Source: Panacagrimonas sp965216845 (GTDB taxonomy: Bacteria; Pseudomonadota; Gammaproteobacteria; Nevskiales; Nevskiaceae). From it: a DNA stretch of 64,000 bases. The notes below the pieces were generated by a model, which had not been told where the DNA came from, searched no databases, and saw only the letters and a program-made list of their open reading frames with translations. Below, in pieces: positions 25,556-34,409 of this stretch. The stretch spans positions 1,984,001 through 2,048,000 of the forward strand of contig OZ244200.1 of the NCBI GenBank assembly GCA_965216845.1. Direction: 5' to 3'. The position numbers and the translations under genes were made by a program. How positions within the stretch are numbered: position 1 is the first letter of the stretch; every line of letters begins with the position of its first letter.

Positions 25556-27232
25556 ATGCGAAAGATCGCCGCTGTTGCCCTGCTGGCCTTCGCCAGCGGA
25601 TTCATCGCGATTCTCGCGCAGCGCGAGCCAGCGTCGGCGCCTCTGGTCCAGCCAGCGTCTGACCTGCTCAGCGGTCCCGTGCTGATGCACAACCAGGCAG
25701 ACTTTGATTGGCCAATCAAGCCGCGCGCCGCCGTTGCGCAGCGCTGGTTCAATCAGGGCATGGTGCTGGCCTATGGCTTTAACCACTTTGAGGCCGAGCG
25801 CGCCTTCGTGCAGGCCACACAGATCGACCCGGACTGCGCCATGTGTTGGTGGGGCGCGGCGTGGAGCATGGGGCCACATATCAACGCCGGCATGGACCCG
25901 GCCAATCTGGCAATTGCGCGGGAACACGCACAGCGTGCGCTTGATGTTGCCCAGCCCACGGATTTCTTGAGCATCGCGCTATCCCGGGCGATGTTGCTGC
26001 GCTACGCCGCCGATACCACATCCCAAGTGGCCAATCACCGCTACGCTGAAGCGATGCGACAGGTACATGCGAAATGGCCAGATGACATCAACGTTCGGGT
26101 CTTGCTGGCCGAGGCCTTGATGAACTTGCATCCCTGGGATTACCACGACGCCGACGGTCACCCGCGCGCTTGGACTGGGGCCATCGAGCAATTGCTTGCG
26201 CAGGCGCTCGAGCGTCATCCACGGCACCCAGGCGCCAATCATTACTGGGTTCATTTGCTCGAAGCCAGTGCCGAGCCGCAGCGCGCGGAGCCGGCGGCGC
26301 GGCGTTTGTTGCGTCTGGTGCCGGATGCAGGGCATTTTGCGCACGCCGCCGGTCAGCTGCTGTTTCGGCTTGGTGATTACGCTGCGGCAAGCGCTGCTGG
26401 TCTGTCAGCGGTTGAAACCGATCAGGACTACATCGCCCGTTGCCGGCCGGGGCGCAACTTGTATACCGAGTCCTATGTGCCGCATCACTATTTGAGCCTT
26501 TCACACGCTGCGGCGATGCAGGGCCGCAGCGCGCTGGCCCTGGACGCGGCAACTAAAGGCGCCGAGGGTTTTGATATGGAGCGCGCCCGCACGCCCGGCT
26601 ATGAGGCCTTGCAACATTATTCAGTGATGCCCATGTTGGCACGCCTTCGCTTTGGTCGCTGGAAGGAATTGATGGCCTTGCCGGCGCCGGCGGCGGATCT
26701 GTTGTATCCCAATGCCATCTGGCACTTCTCGCGCGGCCTTGCCTCGCTTCGCCTCGGTCAGACAAAGCTGGCCGAAAGTGAGCTGCAAGCCTTACAAGGG
26801 ATTGCAGCGGATGCTCACCTGGCGTCGCAGTCGGTTTGGGGCGTGCATTCGTTTTCCGACTTTCTGTTCATCGCCACCTCCATTCTTGAGGCGGAGCTGG
26901 CAGCCGAGCGTGGACGGATTCGTTCCGCCATTGCGCATTATCGGCGAGCCGTTGAGCGCGAATCTTCGCTGAGCGATGATCACCCGCCGCCGTGGTATCT
27001 TGCGCCGCGCCCCATGCTTGGCGCCCTGATGTTGGAGCATGATCGGCCGGGCGCCGCGCAAATCGTGTTTCAGAACGATCTGCGCGATGCGCCGGGGAAT
27101 CCATGGTCATTATTCGGTCTGGCGCAAAGCTATCGGGCCCAGGGTTTGGATCGGCAAGCCAAGGCGGTGCGAGCGCGCTTTGAATCGGCTTGGGAAGCGG
27201 CGGATTTCGAACTCCGACGTGCGGCGTTTTAG
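25556..27232 (+). CDS. TPR-repeat protein with N-terminal export/anchor segment
   Basis: A 558-residue protein. The N-terminus MRKIAAVALLAFASGFIAILA is a signal peptide or anchor. The remainder is mostly TPR-like helical pairs (for example around AVAQRWFNQGMVLAYGFNHFEAERAFVQATQIDPDCAMCWWG in short stretches, and the last 45 residues). Paired Cys and Trp in DCAMCWWGAA are typical of this family of bacterial TPR proteins of unknown role. No enzyme motif is visible. The next gene begins 30 bases later on the same strand. Confidence 0.75.
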   Translation: MRKIAAVALLAFASGFIAILAQREPASAPLVQPASDLLSGPVLMHNQADFDWPIKPRAAVAQRWFNQGMVLAYGFNHFEAERAFVQATQIDPDCAMCWWGAAWSMGPHINAGMDPANLAIAREHAQRALDVAQPTDFLSIALSRAMLLRYAADTTSQVANHRYAEAMRQVHAKWPDDINVRVLLAEALMNLHPWDYHDADGHPRAWTGAIEQLLAQALERHPRHPGANHYWVHLLEASAEPQRAEPAARRLLRLVPDAGHFAHAAGQLLFRLGDYAAASAAGLSAVETDQDYIARCRPGRNLYTESYVPHHYLSLSHAAAMQGRSALALDAATKGAEGFDMERARTPGYEALQHYSVMPMLARLRFGRWKELMALPAPAADLLYPNAIWHFSRGLASLRLGQTKLAESELQALQGIAADAHLASQSVWGVHSFSDFLFIATSILEAELAAERGRIRSAIAHYRRAVERESSLSDDHPPPWYLAPRPMLGALMLEHDRPGAAQIVFQNDLRDAPGNPWSLFGLAQSYRAQGLDRQAKAVRARFESAWEAADFELRRAAF

Positions 27233-27262
27233 GCCAATCATCAAACATCGAGGGAGAAAGCG

Positions 27263-27808
27263 ATGCGAGTTTTGAAAGGGATGATTTTCGCGGTACTGTT
27301 CCTGGTGGGCGCGTTCCTGGTGCTGGGGTTTTTTCTGCCGGATCAGGCGCGGGTAGAGCGCAGCGTGCAGATTTCAGCCTCGCAGCAAGAGGTGTTCGAC
27401 ACGCTCAATGGATTTGAGCGTTTCAATGAATGGTCGCCCTGGGCCGAACTGGACCCGAATGCGAAGTTCACGCGCAGCGGCCCGCAAACCGGGGTCGGGG
27501 CGCGTTTCGAGTGGCGTAGCGACAATGCCAGCGTTGGCGCTGGCAGTCAGCAAATTGTGATTTCCGAACCGCCCGAGCGGATTCAGACCGAGCTGTTTTT
27601 CGACGGCTACGGCGCTCCAAGCCAGGCGCAATTCGTATTGTCAGATCAGGCCGGGCTCACCACGGTTCGCTGGATTTACGAAACCGACTTCCAAGGCAAT
27701 TTTCTCAACCGTTATTTCGGCCTGATGCTGGATTCGATGCTCGGCCCGCAGTACGAGCGCGGCCTGGAAAATCTCAAGCAGCTTCTTGAGCAAGATCCGG
27801 AGGCATAA
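27263..27808 (+). CDS. SRPBCC-family (START/Bet v1-like) membrane-anchored protein
   Basis: A 181-residue protein with one N-terminal membrane helix (IFAVLFLVGAFLVLGFFLP) and an SRPBCC ligand-binding domain (VERSVQISASQQEVFDTLNGFERFNEWSPWAELDP in pieces; TVRWIYETDF). Similar proteins are annotated as polyketide cyclase/dehydrase-like but most have no known ligand. A GAGGGAGAAAG site lies upstream. Confidence 0.8.
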   Translation: MRVLKGMIFAVLFLVGAFLVLGFFLPDQARVERSVQISASQQEVFDTLNGFERFNEWSPWAELDPNAKFTRSGPQTGVGARFEWRSDNASVGAGSQQIVISEPPERIQTELFFDGYGAPSQAQFVLSDQAGLTTVRWIYETDFQGNFLNRYFGLMLDSMLGPQYERGLENLKQLLEQDPEA

Positions 27809-27833
27809 AAAACCGGCGCCGAAGCGCCGGTTT
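27807..27833. terminator. bidirectional terminator between convergent genes
   Basis: A perfect 10-bp stem (AAACCGGCGC-CGAA-GCGCCGGTTT). On the minus strand it is followed by six T residues, so it ends phoX transcripts best. On the plus strand only TTT follows. Confidence 0.8.
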
Positions 27834-27854
27834 GCCGATGAGATAAGGTTGGTG

Positions 27855-29987
27855 TTACAGCGCGATCTCGCCGCCATCGTCCTTGGTGATGACGATGGTG
27901 GCCGAGCGCGGGCGGGCGCCGGACTCACCATTGACCGTGGCATCACCGCTGGCGCTGGGCCAGTTGCTGGTCAGATTGGAAAGATCGCCACGTTCACCCG
28001 GATGCTGAATGTTGACGAACATGGTGCGCTGGTCCGGCGTCATGTCGACACCCGTGATTTCGCATTCGACCGGGCCGACGAGGAAGCGCTTGACGTTGTC
28101 GGGCGTTGCCGGCCGTCCGACGACGGTCCCTTGGCCGGCGATACTGGTGCCGGCGCCGTCGCCAACTTCGCCAGGTAGCGCCGCCAACATCTGGTTGTTG
28201 GACAAGCCGGCGCTGCGGAACACGCCGTCGTCGGTTTGAATCCATAAGATGCCGCGACGGTCGAACCACAGGCCATCGGGGCTGGAGAAGTCGTTGCTGC
28301 TGTCCAGGCCGGAGATGTTTGCGGTTGCGGTGTCCGCGCCGGCGCGGGCGCCGAACAAGAAGATGTCCCACATAAAACGCACCGAATCCACGCGGTTGCC
28401 GTCTTCGCGCCAGCGGATGATGTGCCCGTTGAGGTTGCCGTCCAGATCCGGGTCGCTGTCGTCGTTGTAGTTGCGTGGGTTGGCCGCGTCGGTCGATCCA
28501 GGGTCGGTGCGCCGGGTGTTGTTGGTCAGCGTCATGTAGACCTCGCCATTGACCGGATTCACCGCGCCCCATTCGGGACGATCCATCGGTGTAGCGCCCA
28601 CGCTGTCGGCGGCTAGCCGGGTGGCGATGCACACATCGCCCTGACTGGTGAACGGGAAGCTGGCGTTGTTGGCGTCCAGGCCGTTGACGCCAAAGCTGAG
28701 CTCGATCCAGTCGCCGGTGCCGTCGGCATTGAAGCGCGCCACGTACAGGGTGCCGTCGTTGAGGTATTTGTCGCCGGCAGCAAGCCCGCCGTTGGCGTCC
28801 GCCGGATCCCAATTGGCATTGGAAACATATTTGTAGATGTACTCAAAACGCGAGTCGCAACCCATGTAATAGACGATAGGCTGACCATTGCGCACCGGTC
28901 CCACCCAGGCGCCTTCATGCACAAAACGACCCATCGCCGACCGCTTTTGTGGCGTCGAGCCGGGATCATAGGGGTCGATCTCGACAACGTAACCAAAGGT
29001 GTTGGCTTCGTTGCGGTAATCGGCGTTGGCCGAACCAGCTTGCACGCTAAGGTTGAAACGCGAATAAACGTCGCCGGCGACGGTATCCCATTTCCGGTAG
29101 GAGAAGCCGCGCGAATCCGGGCCCATGCCATAGCGCGCGAGCAAGGCGTTATCCGCACCGTCGCGCTGCGCCTGGTCGTCGTCACGGCGAAAGTAGCTGA
29201 ACCAGTTTTCCTCGCAGGTCAGGTAGGTTCCCCAGGGCGTGAAGCCGTTGGCGCAGTTGTTGACGGTTCCGCGCGTGCGCGTGCCATCGTTGGAAAAAGG
29301 CGTGGTCAGGCGATCATTGCCGCGTGCCGGCCCCTGGATATCCATTGGCGTGAATACGGTGATGCGGCGGTTGAAGCTCGAATCCTGTACATAGCGCCAC
29401 TCATTGCCGTTGTTTTGGACTTCGATGACGGACACGCCGTGCGCGTTCATTTCCTTGACGACCTCAAACTCAGGACGATTGCCGTTACCGTCTTCGTTCA
29501 GCTGACCGTTGGCATGGATATAGTCGTTCAATACTTGCTCATGATTGATGCACAACAGTCCGCGTTCGGAATTGTCCGGATCACGACCGCCGTTTTCCGA
29601 CAGGCCAAAGTAGTACATGCCGTCGTGTTGATCGCCGGCGCGTCGGTCGGAGTCACCGTAATCGCCGTTATTGCTGAAAGGGCCGACGGCGCCGCTGATG
29701 GGATCGCCGAATGCGTACAGGACCGTCGCCGAATAACCTTCAGCAAGGGTGACCCGATCATTCATGTTCTTGGCTACGGCGTTGAAACCCAGGGCTTGAG
29801 GCGTGCTGACGCCGCCGTTGCCACCACCGCCACAACCGACCAGGGCGAAGCCGCCGAGCACGGAAGTTGCCGCCATGGAAACGCCGCCGCGCAACACATC
29901 GCGACGGGCGATGCGCTGGTCCAAAATGATCTCGAAAGGGGTGTTGCCCGAGCGATTGCTGTTGTCGTCTGGCTGGTTGACGCTCAT
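27855..29987 (-). CDS. phoX: PhoX-family alkaline phosphatase, Tat-exported
   Basis: A 710-residue protein of the DUF839/PhoX family. The N-terminus carries a twin-arginine signal (IARRDVLRGGVSMAATSVLGG) with a Cys in LVGCGGGG. The body shows the GLLCINHEQ, PWGTYLTCEENW, GRFVHEGAWV and SPDGLWFDRRGILWIQTDDG segments. These contain the cysteine, glutamates and acidic residues that bind Fe and Ca in PhoX. It hydrolyses phosphate monoesters in the periplasm. The ATG at 29987 follows AAGGAGCACC. No clear Pho box was found upstream. Confidence 0.88.
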   Translation of the reverse strand: MSVNQPDDNSNRSGNTPFEIILDQRIARRDVLRGGVSMAATSVLGGFALVGCGGGGNGGVSTPQALGFNAVAKNMNDRVTLAEGYSATVLYAFGDPISGAVGPFSNNGDYGDSDRRAGDQHDGMYYFGLSENGGRDPDNSERGLLCINHEQVLNDYIHANGQLNEDGNGNRPEFEVVKEMNAHGVSVIEVQNNGNEWRYVQDSSFNRRITVFTPMDIQGPARGNDRLTTPFSNDGTRTRGTVNNCANGFTPWGTYLTCEENWFSYFRRDDDQAQRDGADNALLARYGMGPDSRGFSYRKWDTVAGDVYSRFNLSVQAGSANADYRNEANTFGYVVEIDPYDPGSTPQKRSAMGRFVHEGAWVGPVRNGQPIVYYMGCDSRFEYIYKYVSNANWDPADANGGLAAGDKYLNDGTLYVARFNADGTGDWIELSFGVNGLDANNASFPFTSQGDVCIATRLAADSVGATPMDRPEWGAVNPVNGEVYMTLTNNTRRTDPGSTDAANPRNYNDDSDPDLDGNLNGHIIRWREDGNRVDSVRFMWDIFLFGARAGADTATANISGLDSSNDFSSPDGLWFDRRGILWIQTDDGVFRSAGLSNNQMLAALPGEVGDGAGTSIAGQGTVVGRPATPDNVKRFLVGPVECEITGVDMTPDQRTMFVNIQHPGERGDLSNLTSNWPSASGDATVNGESGARPRSATIVITKDDGGEIAL

Positions 29988-30105
29988 GGTGCTCCTTAGC
30001 TTGCATTGGCTGGCTGTGAATTCAGCCGCGCAGCCTAAAATCGCCAGGTTGCGACCCTTTGACGTTTTTCTGAACAACAGATGACGAACACGTGTTTGTC
30101 CGAAA

Positions 30106-31974
30106 ATGAGAACCATGGCCCAGGGTTTTGACCCGCGTAGTTTCATCACCCAGCTCACCACGCAGCCCGGTGTCTACCGCATGTATGACGCCGGCGACGA
30201 GCTGCTCTACGTGGGCAAGGCGCGCAATCTGAAAAAGCGCGTCAGTAGCTATTTCCTGCGCGCATCCGGCAATCCGCGCATCGAGTCGATGGTGTCGCAG
30301 ATTCGTCGCATCGAGGTCAGCCTGACCCATACCGAGGATGAGGCGCTGATACTTGAGTCGAATCTGATCAAGGAATATTCGCCGCGTTACAACGTCGTTT
30401 ATCGGGACGACAAAAGTTATCCCTATGTCCGGTTCACCGCACACGAATATCCACGCATCTGTTACTACCGTGGCGCAAAAACCGGCAAGGACCGCTACTT
30501 TGGTCCGTTTCCCAGCGCCTCCACGGTGCGAGAGACGCTGCAAGCGCTGCAAAAGCTGTTTCGTTTGCGACCTTGCCGGGACAGCTTTTTCGCCAATCGC
30601 TCGCGACCCTGCCTGCAGCACCAGATCGGGCGCTGCAGCGCACCCTGTGTGGGCTTGATTTCCAAAGGTGATTACGCGCGCGACCTTCAACGCGCCGCGC
30701 GGCTTCTGGAAGGCAAAGGCGATGCGCTCGCCACCGAGCTGGTGGATGAGATGGACGCGGCCGCCAACCGTTTGGAATTCGAGCTGGCGGCGCAATTGCG
30801 TGATCAGATCGCTGCGCTGAAACGTGTTCGTGAGAATCGCGCCATCAGCGGCGGCGCCAGAAACGCGGATGTGCTGGCGCTGGCGTCGCATCCATCATCC
30901 AGCTGTCTGGTGGTGGTCAGCGTGCGTGATGGACTCAATCTGGGGCACCGCAGTTATTTCCCGCGTCATCCGCAGCAGGCCGCTCCGGAAGAATTGCTGG
31001 AGAGCTTTATCGCCCAGCACTATCTGGACGGCGCCATCTGCCCGGAAATTCTGGTCAGTCACCGCCTGCCGGAAAACGCCTGGTTGCAGGACACGTTGAG
31101 CGCAAGAGCGGGGCAGGCCGTGCGCATCGCACAACCGCATCGCGGCGCAAAAAAAAGGCTGATGGACATGGCTTTGCAAACGGCGGCGCAATCGCTGTCC
31201 GCACGATTGTCCGAGTCCGCCAGCATGGATCAACGCTTGATTGAATTGCGCGAAGCACTGGAACTCGAATCCATTCCCGAACGCCTGGAGTGCTTTGACA
31301 TCAGTCACTCCCAGGGCGAGCGCACGGTCGCCTCCTGCGTGGTGTTCAATCAGCAGGGGCCGCTGAAGTCGGCGTATCGCAAGTTCAACATTGACAGCGC
31401 ACCAAAGGACGCCGTATCGCAGGCGAACTCGCCGGCAGCGGGCCGGCCGGTCACCGCCGGCGACGATTACGCCGCCATTGCCCAAGCGGTGGCTCGTCGC
31501 TATGGCCGGATCAAGAGCGGCGAGGGGACGTTTCCCGACCTGTTGCTGATCGACGGTGGGCAAGGGCAGCTCAACGCCGCGCTGGAGGCCCTGGATCAAC
31601 TGGAAATTCGCGAACTGGCCATTGTCGCCGTTGCCAAGGGACCCAGCCGTCGGCCCGGGCTGGAACAGTTGTTTCTGCCCGACCGTCCGCAAGCCTTGGT
31701 GCTGCCGCCGGATTCACCGGCCCTGCACCTGATTCAACGCATTCGCGACGAGGCGCATCGCTTTGCCATCACCGGGCACCGCGGACGGCGTGACAAGGCG
31801 CGCTTGCAGTCCGGTCTGGATCAGATCGAAGGGCTGGGCCCGGCGCGCCGGCGCGCCCTGCTGAAGGCTTTTGGCGGCATGGCCCAGATCAAGCGCGCAG
31901 GGGTTCATGATCTGGTGGGTGTGGACGGGATCAGCAAGCGCCTGGCGGAGCGCATCTATGCCCATTTTCATTAA
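30106..31974 (+). CDS. uvrC: excinuclease ABC subunit C
   Basis: A 622-residue UvrC. It has an N-terminal GIY-YIG nuclease (GVYRMYDAGDELLYVGKARNLKKRVSSYF in parts), a four-Cys region near CRDSFFANRSRPCLQHQIGRC, and a UVR domain around ELVDEMDAAANRLEFELAAQLRDQI. The C-terminal RNase H-like nuclease (CFDISHSQGE, LLLIDGGQGQL) and tandem helix-hairpin-helix motifs at the end follow. It makes both incisions in nucleotide excision repair. Starts at 30106 and 30115 are both possible. It precedes pgsA as in E. coli. Confidence 0.96.
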   Translation: MRTMAQGFDPRSFITQLTTQPGVYRMYDAGDELLYVGKARNLKKRVSSYFLRASGNPRIESMVSQIRRIEVSLTHTEDEALILESNLIKEYSPRYNVVYRDDKSYPYVRFTAHEYPRICYYRGAKTGKDRYFGPFPSASTVRETLQALQKLFRLRPCRDSFFANRSRPCLQHQIGRCSAPCVGLISKGDYARDLQRAARLLEGKGDALATELVDEMDAAANRLEFELAAQLRDQIAALKRVRENRAISGGARNADVLALASHPSSSCLVVVSVRDGLNLGHRSYFPRHPQQAAPEELLESFIAQHYLDGAICPEILVSHRLPENAWLQDTLSARAGQAVRIAQPHRGAKKRLMDMALQTAAQSLSARLSESASMDQRLIELREALELESIPERLECFDISHSQGERTVASCVVFNQQGPLKSAYRKFNIDSAPKDAVSQANSPAAGRPVTAGDDYAAIAQAVARRYGRIKSGEGTFPDLLLIDGGQGQLNAALEALDQLEIRELAIVAVAKGPSRRPGLEQLFLPDRPQALVLPPDSPALHLIQRIRDEAHRFAITGHRGRRDKARLQSGLDQIEGLGPARRRALLKAFGGMAQIKRAGVHDLVGVDGISKRLAERIYAHFH

Positions 31975-32004
31975 CTGCCCTGCGCTTTGGTGCAAACTAA
32001 CCCG

Positions 32005-32589
32005 ATGCCTTTGAACGTACCCAACATCCTGACGCTGCTGCGCGTTGCGGTGATTCCGCTGGTTCTGATCCTGTTCTATCTGCCCTGGCCCTACTCCAGA
32101 GAGGCGGCGGCGACGCTGTTCGCGGCGGCGGCGATCACCGATTGGGTCGACGGCTGGCTGGCGCGCCGTCTGGGCCAGACCAGCAAATTCGGCGCGTTTC
32201 TGGATCCGGTGGCGGACAAGCTTCTGGTCGCCGTCTGTCTGGTGATGTTGCTGCACGATGCGGCGGAACTGGCGCGTTCACCGATTCTTGCCGCATTGGT
32301 GGCGATCATCATCGGGCGTGAAATCACCATCTCCGCGCTGCGCGAATGGATGGCCGAGCTGGGTCAGCGCACCAGCGTCGCCGTCGGCGTGGTCGGGAAG
32401 GTCAAGACCGGTTTCCAGATGGTCGCCATCTTGTTGATGCTTTGGCAGGAGCCGATCTACGCGCTTCCCATCTACGACCTGGGCTTTGCGCTGCTGTTCG
32501 TTGCGGCCGCGTTGACCGTCTATTCCATGGTGGTGTACCTAAGGGCCGCCTGGCCATTTATGCGCGAGGATCACCAGCTCGGCGCTTGA
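32005..32589 (+). CDS. pgsA: CDP-diacylglycerol-glycerol-3-phosphate 3-phosphatidyltransferase
   Basis: A 194-residue integral membrane enzyme with the CDP-alcohol phosphotransferase motif (DWVDGWLARRLGQTSKFGAFLDPVADK, read in two halves). It makes phosphatidylglycerol phosphate. The ATG at 32005 matches the family start (PLNVPNILTLLR). The last 15 codons and stop are repeated seven more times in the tandem array immediately downstream, so its 3' end is the first unit of that array. Confidence 0.95.
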   Translation: MPLNVPNILTLLRVAVIPLVLILFYLPWPYSREAAATLFAAAAITDWVDGWLARRLGQTSKFGAFLDPVADKLLVAVCLVMLLHDAAELARSPILAALVAIIIGREITISALREWMAELGQRTSVAVGVVGKVKTGFQMVAILLMLWQEPIYALPIYDLGFALLFVAAALTVYSMVVYLRAAWPFMREDHQLGA

Positions 32590-33618
32590 TTTAGGGACCA
32601 GGCTGATCCGCTAAGCCCGGGACATCAAATGCCTCCCGCACCCACAGGATTGCTAGGCAATCCTGACGCCGTGTCGGCATTTGACCTCAAAGCCGCCTGG
32701 CCATTTATGCGCGAGGATCACCAGCTCGGCGCTTGATTTAGGGAGCAGGCTGATCCGCTAAGCCCGGGACATCAAATGCCTCCCGCACCCACAGGATTGC
32801 TAGGCAATCCTGACGCCGTGTCGGCATTTGACCTCAAAGCCGCCTGGCCATTTATGCGCGAGGATCACCAGCTCGGCGCTTGATTTAGGGAGCAGGCTGA
32901 TCCGCTAAGCCCGGTACATCAAATGCCTCCCGCACCCACAGGATTGCTACGCAATCCTGACGCCGTGTCGGCATTTGACCTCAAAGCCGCCTGGCCATTT
33001 ATGCGCGAGGATCACCAGCTCGGTGCTTGATTTAAGGACCAGGCTGATCCGCTAAGCCCGGTACATCAAATGCCTCCCGCACCCACAGGATTGCTACGCA
33101 ATCCTGACGCCGTGTCGGCATTTGACCTCAAAGCCGCCTGGCCATTTATGCGCGAGGATCACCAGCTCGGTGCTTGATTTAAGGACCAGGCTGATCCGCT
33201 AAGCCCGGTACATCAAATGCCTCCCGCACCCACAGGATTGCTACGCAATCCTGACGCCGTGTCGGCATTTGACCTCAAAGCCGCCTGGCCATTTATGCGC
33301 GAGGATCACCAGCTCGGTGCTTGATTTAAGGACCAGGCTGATCCGCTAAGCCCGGTACATCAAATGCCTCCCGCACCCACAGGATTGCTACGCAATCCTG
33401 ACGCCGTGTCGGCATTTGACCTCAAAGCCGCCTGGCCATTTATGCGCGAGGATCACCAGCTCGGTGCTTGATTTAAGGACCAGGCTGATCCGCTAAGCCC
33501 GGTACATCAAATGCCTCCCGCACCCACAGGATTGCTACGCAATCCTGACGCCGTGTCGGCATTTGACTTGCCCGCAGCATGGCCATTTATGCGCGAGGAT
33601 CACCAGCTGGGCGCATAA
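32545..33618 (+). repeat. 147-bp tandem array built on the pgsA 3' end
   Basis: Seven complete 147-bp periods and an eighth partial copy begin at 32545, 32692, 32839, 32986, 33133, 33280, 33427 and 33574. Each unit starts with the final pgsA codons (AAWPFMREDHQLGA plus stop). About 100 non-coding bases follow, with nested stems: TCAAATGCC / GGCATTTGA outside and AGGATTGC / GCAATCCT around a 3-base loop inside (first unit 32625-32684). Units 1-2 share TAG and CCCGGGAC, later ones TAC and CCCGGTAC. The last copy encodes the same peptide but with GCA, CTG, GCA and TAA replacing GCC, CTC, GCT and TGA. No continuous reading frame crosses the array. Confidence 0.97.
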
Positions 33619-33644
33619 GGCTGCTGGCGCCTATTCAAATGTGG

Positions 33645-33672
33645 TTGACAGCCAAATGACAGCGGGTACAAT
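33645..33672 (+). promoter_or_regulatory. sigma-70 promoter for tRNA-Gly
   Basis: TTGACA (33645-33650) and TACAAT (33667-33672) are separated by 16 bases. The tRNA begins 11 bases after the -10 box. This gives the tRNA its own promoter downstream of the repeat array. Confidence 0.8.
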
Positions 33673-33683
33673 TCCGCCCCTTC

Positions 33684-33759
33684 GCGGGAATAGCTCAGCT
33701 GGTAGAGCGCAACCTTGCCAAGGTTGAGGTCGCGAGTTCGAACCTCGTTTCCCGCTCCA
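33684..33759 (+). tRNA. tRNA-Gly (GCC)
   Basis: A 76-nt cloverleaf: acceptor GCGGGAA / TTCCCGC, D-arm AGCTCAGCTGGTAGAGC, anticodon loop TTGCCAA with GCC, T-loop GAGTTCGAACCTC, encoded CCA. It corresponds by position to glyW of E. coli. Confidence 0.97.
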
Positions 33760-33771
33760 AGATTTTGCTCC

Positions 33772-33795
33772 ACCCCGGCACGCCCGGGGTTTTTG
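33772..33795 (+). terminator. terminator between tRNA-Gly and tRNA-Cys
   Basis: The stem ACCCCGG-CACGC-CCGGGGT is followed by TTTTTG. It lies between two tRNA genes that are normally cotranscribed, so tRNA-Cys may have its own promoter or depend on read-through. Confidence 0.7.
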
Positions 33796-33824
33796 TTATC
33801 AGAGAGCAGCTAGAATGTGACGAT

Positions 33825-33898
33825 GGCTGGGTGGCAGAGTGGTTATGCAGCGGACTGCAAATCCGTGTACGTCGGTTCGATTCCGGCCCTAGCCTCCA
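33825..33898 (+). tRNA. tRNA-Cys (GCA)
   Basis: A 74-nt cloverleaf: acceptor GGCTGGG / CCTAGCC with one G-T pair, anticodon arm CGGACTGCAAATCCG with GCA, T-arm CGGTTCGATTCCG, encoded CCA. It corresponds to cysT. The tRNA-Leu that often follows it is not present in the next 400 bases. Confidence 0.96.
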
Positions 33899-34250
33899 CA
33901 TTTTAAAGGGTTTTTTCATCCACAGGCTGTGGATTGTCTACATAAAATCCGGATTTTGTCTACATAACTAGCGCAGCGGGGCGACTTTTTCGCCGCCATG
34001 TGTTGCCGATGTATTCCTTGTGTATTCCCGTATCAAGCAAGCGGGGAGGAAGATCATGCAAGCCAACGCAGCGCTGCAAATACCGAACCAGGGGCAAGGC
34101 GCTTGAACCGCCGACGCGCCTGTCGCGCTGTCCGCATCCGCGCGAACATCCGGTCAGGCGGTGGTGCCGGTGACGCTATTGTGCTTTCACGATGACGGCT
34201 CTTGACCCGTTCCGGCGCAAGGACGGCCTATTGTGAACGCGCAAACGGTT
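33899..34250. other. intergenic region between tRNA-Cys and the island
   Basis: About 350 bases with no convincing gene. A 10-base direct repeat GTCTACATAA occurs near 33936 and 33958. No tRNA was found. Confidence 0.5.
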
Positions 34251-34251
34251 G

Positions 34252-34283
34252 AAAAGAAAAGGCCAGCCCGGGTAAGGCTGGCC
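34252..34283 (-). terminator. native ssrA terminator, displaced to the island's left side
   Basis: On the minus strand GGCCAGCC-N7-GGCTGGCC is followed by TTTTCTTTT. It lies 17 bases beyond the left copy of the tmRNA 3' end, oriented to end ssrA transcription. It is probably the original ssrA terminator, now 21 kb away. Confidence 0.65.
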
Positions 34284-34299
34284 ATGGATTTGCGCAATT

Positions 34300-34314
34300 T
34301 GGTGGAGCTGGCGG
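34300..34314. repeat. attL, 15-bp core of the genomic island
   Basis: TGGTGGAGCTGGCGG is identical to 55348-55362, the 3' end of the tmRNA gene on the other strand. It marks the left boundary of the island. Confidence 0.88.
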
Positions 34315-34376
34315 CTACCGAACTCACGCAGTAACTTATTGATATTGAGTGCATTTGTGAGAGCATGAGGCTACAC

Positions 34377-34401
34377 ATGCCCCCAAAGTTGCCCCCAGGA
34401 T
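34377..34401. promoter_or_regulatory. candidate integrase arm sites, left end
   Basis: Two TGCCCCC motifs within 20 bases, the second as TTGCCCCCAGGAT, recur near the right end in the same orientation (55214-55249). Repeated short motifs beside both att sites are the usual form of arm-type integrase sites. Confidence 0.4.
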
Positions 34402-34409
34402 TACGTCTC

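Noticed and set aside
29988..30105. Pho box upstream of phoX
   Set aside because: Only a loose TCGTCAT-like pair is present; it does not fit two CTGTCAT half-sites well enough to claim.
32545..33618. Reading the 147-bp array as a CRISPR
   Set aside because: Units are contiguous near-identical copies without variable spacers, far longer than CRISPR repeats, contain the pgsA coding tail, and no cas gene is nearby.
32545..33618. Reading the palindromes as integron attC sites
   Set aside because: No GTTRRRY core or its partner, no integron integrase, and the inserted units carry no cassette gene.
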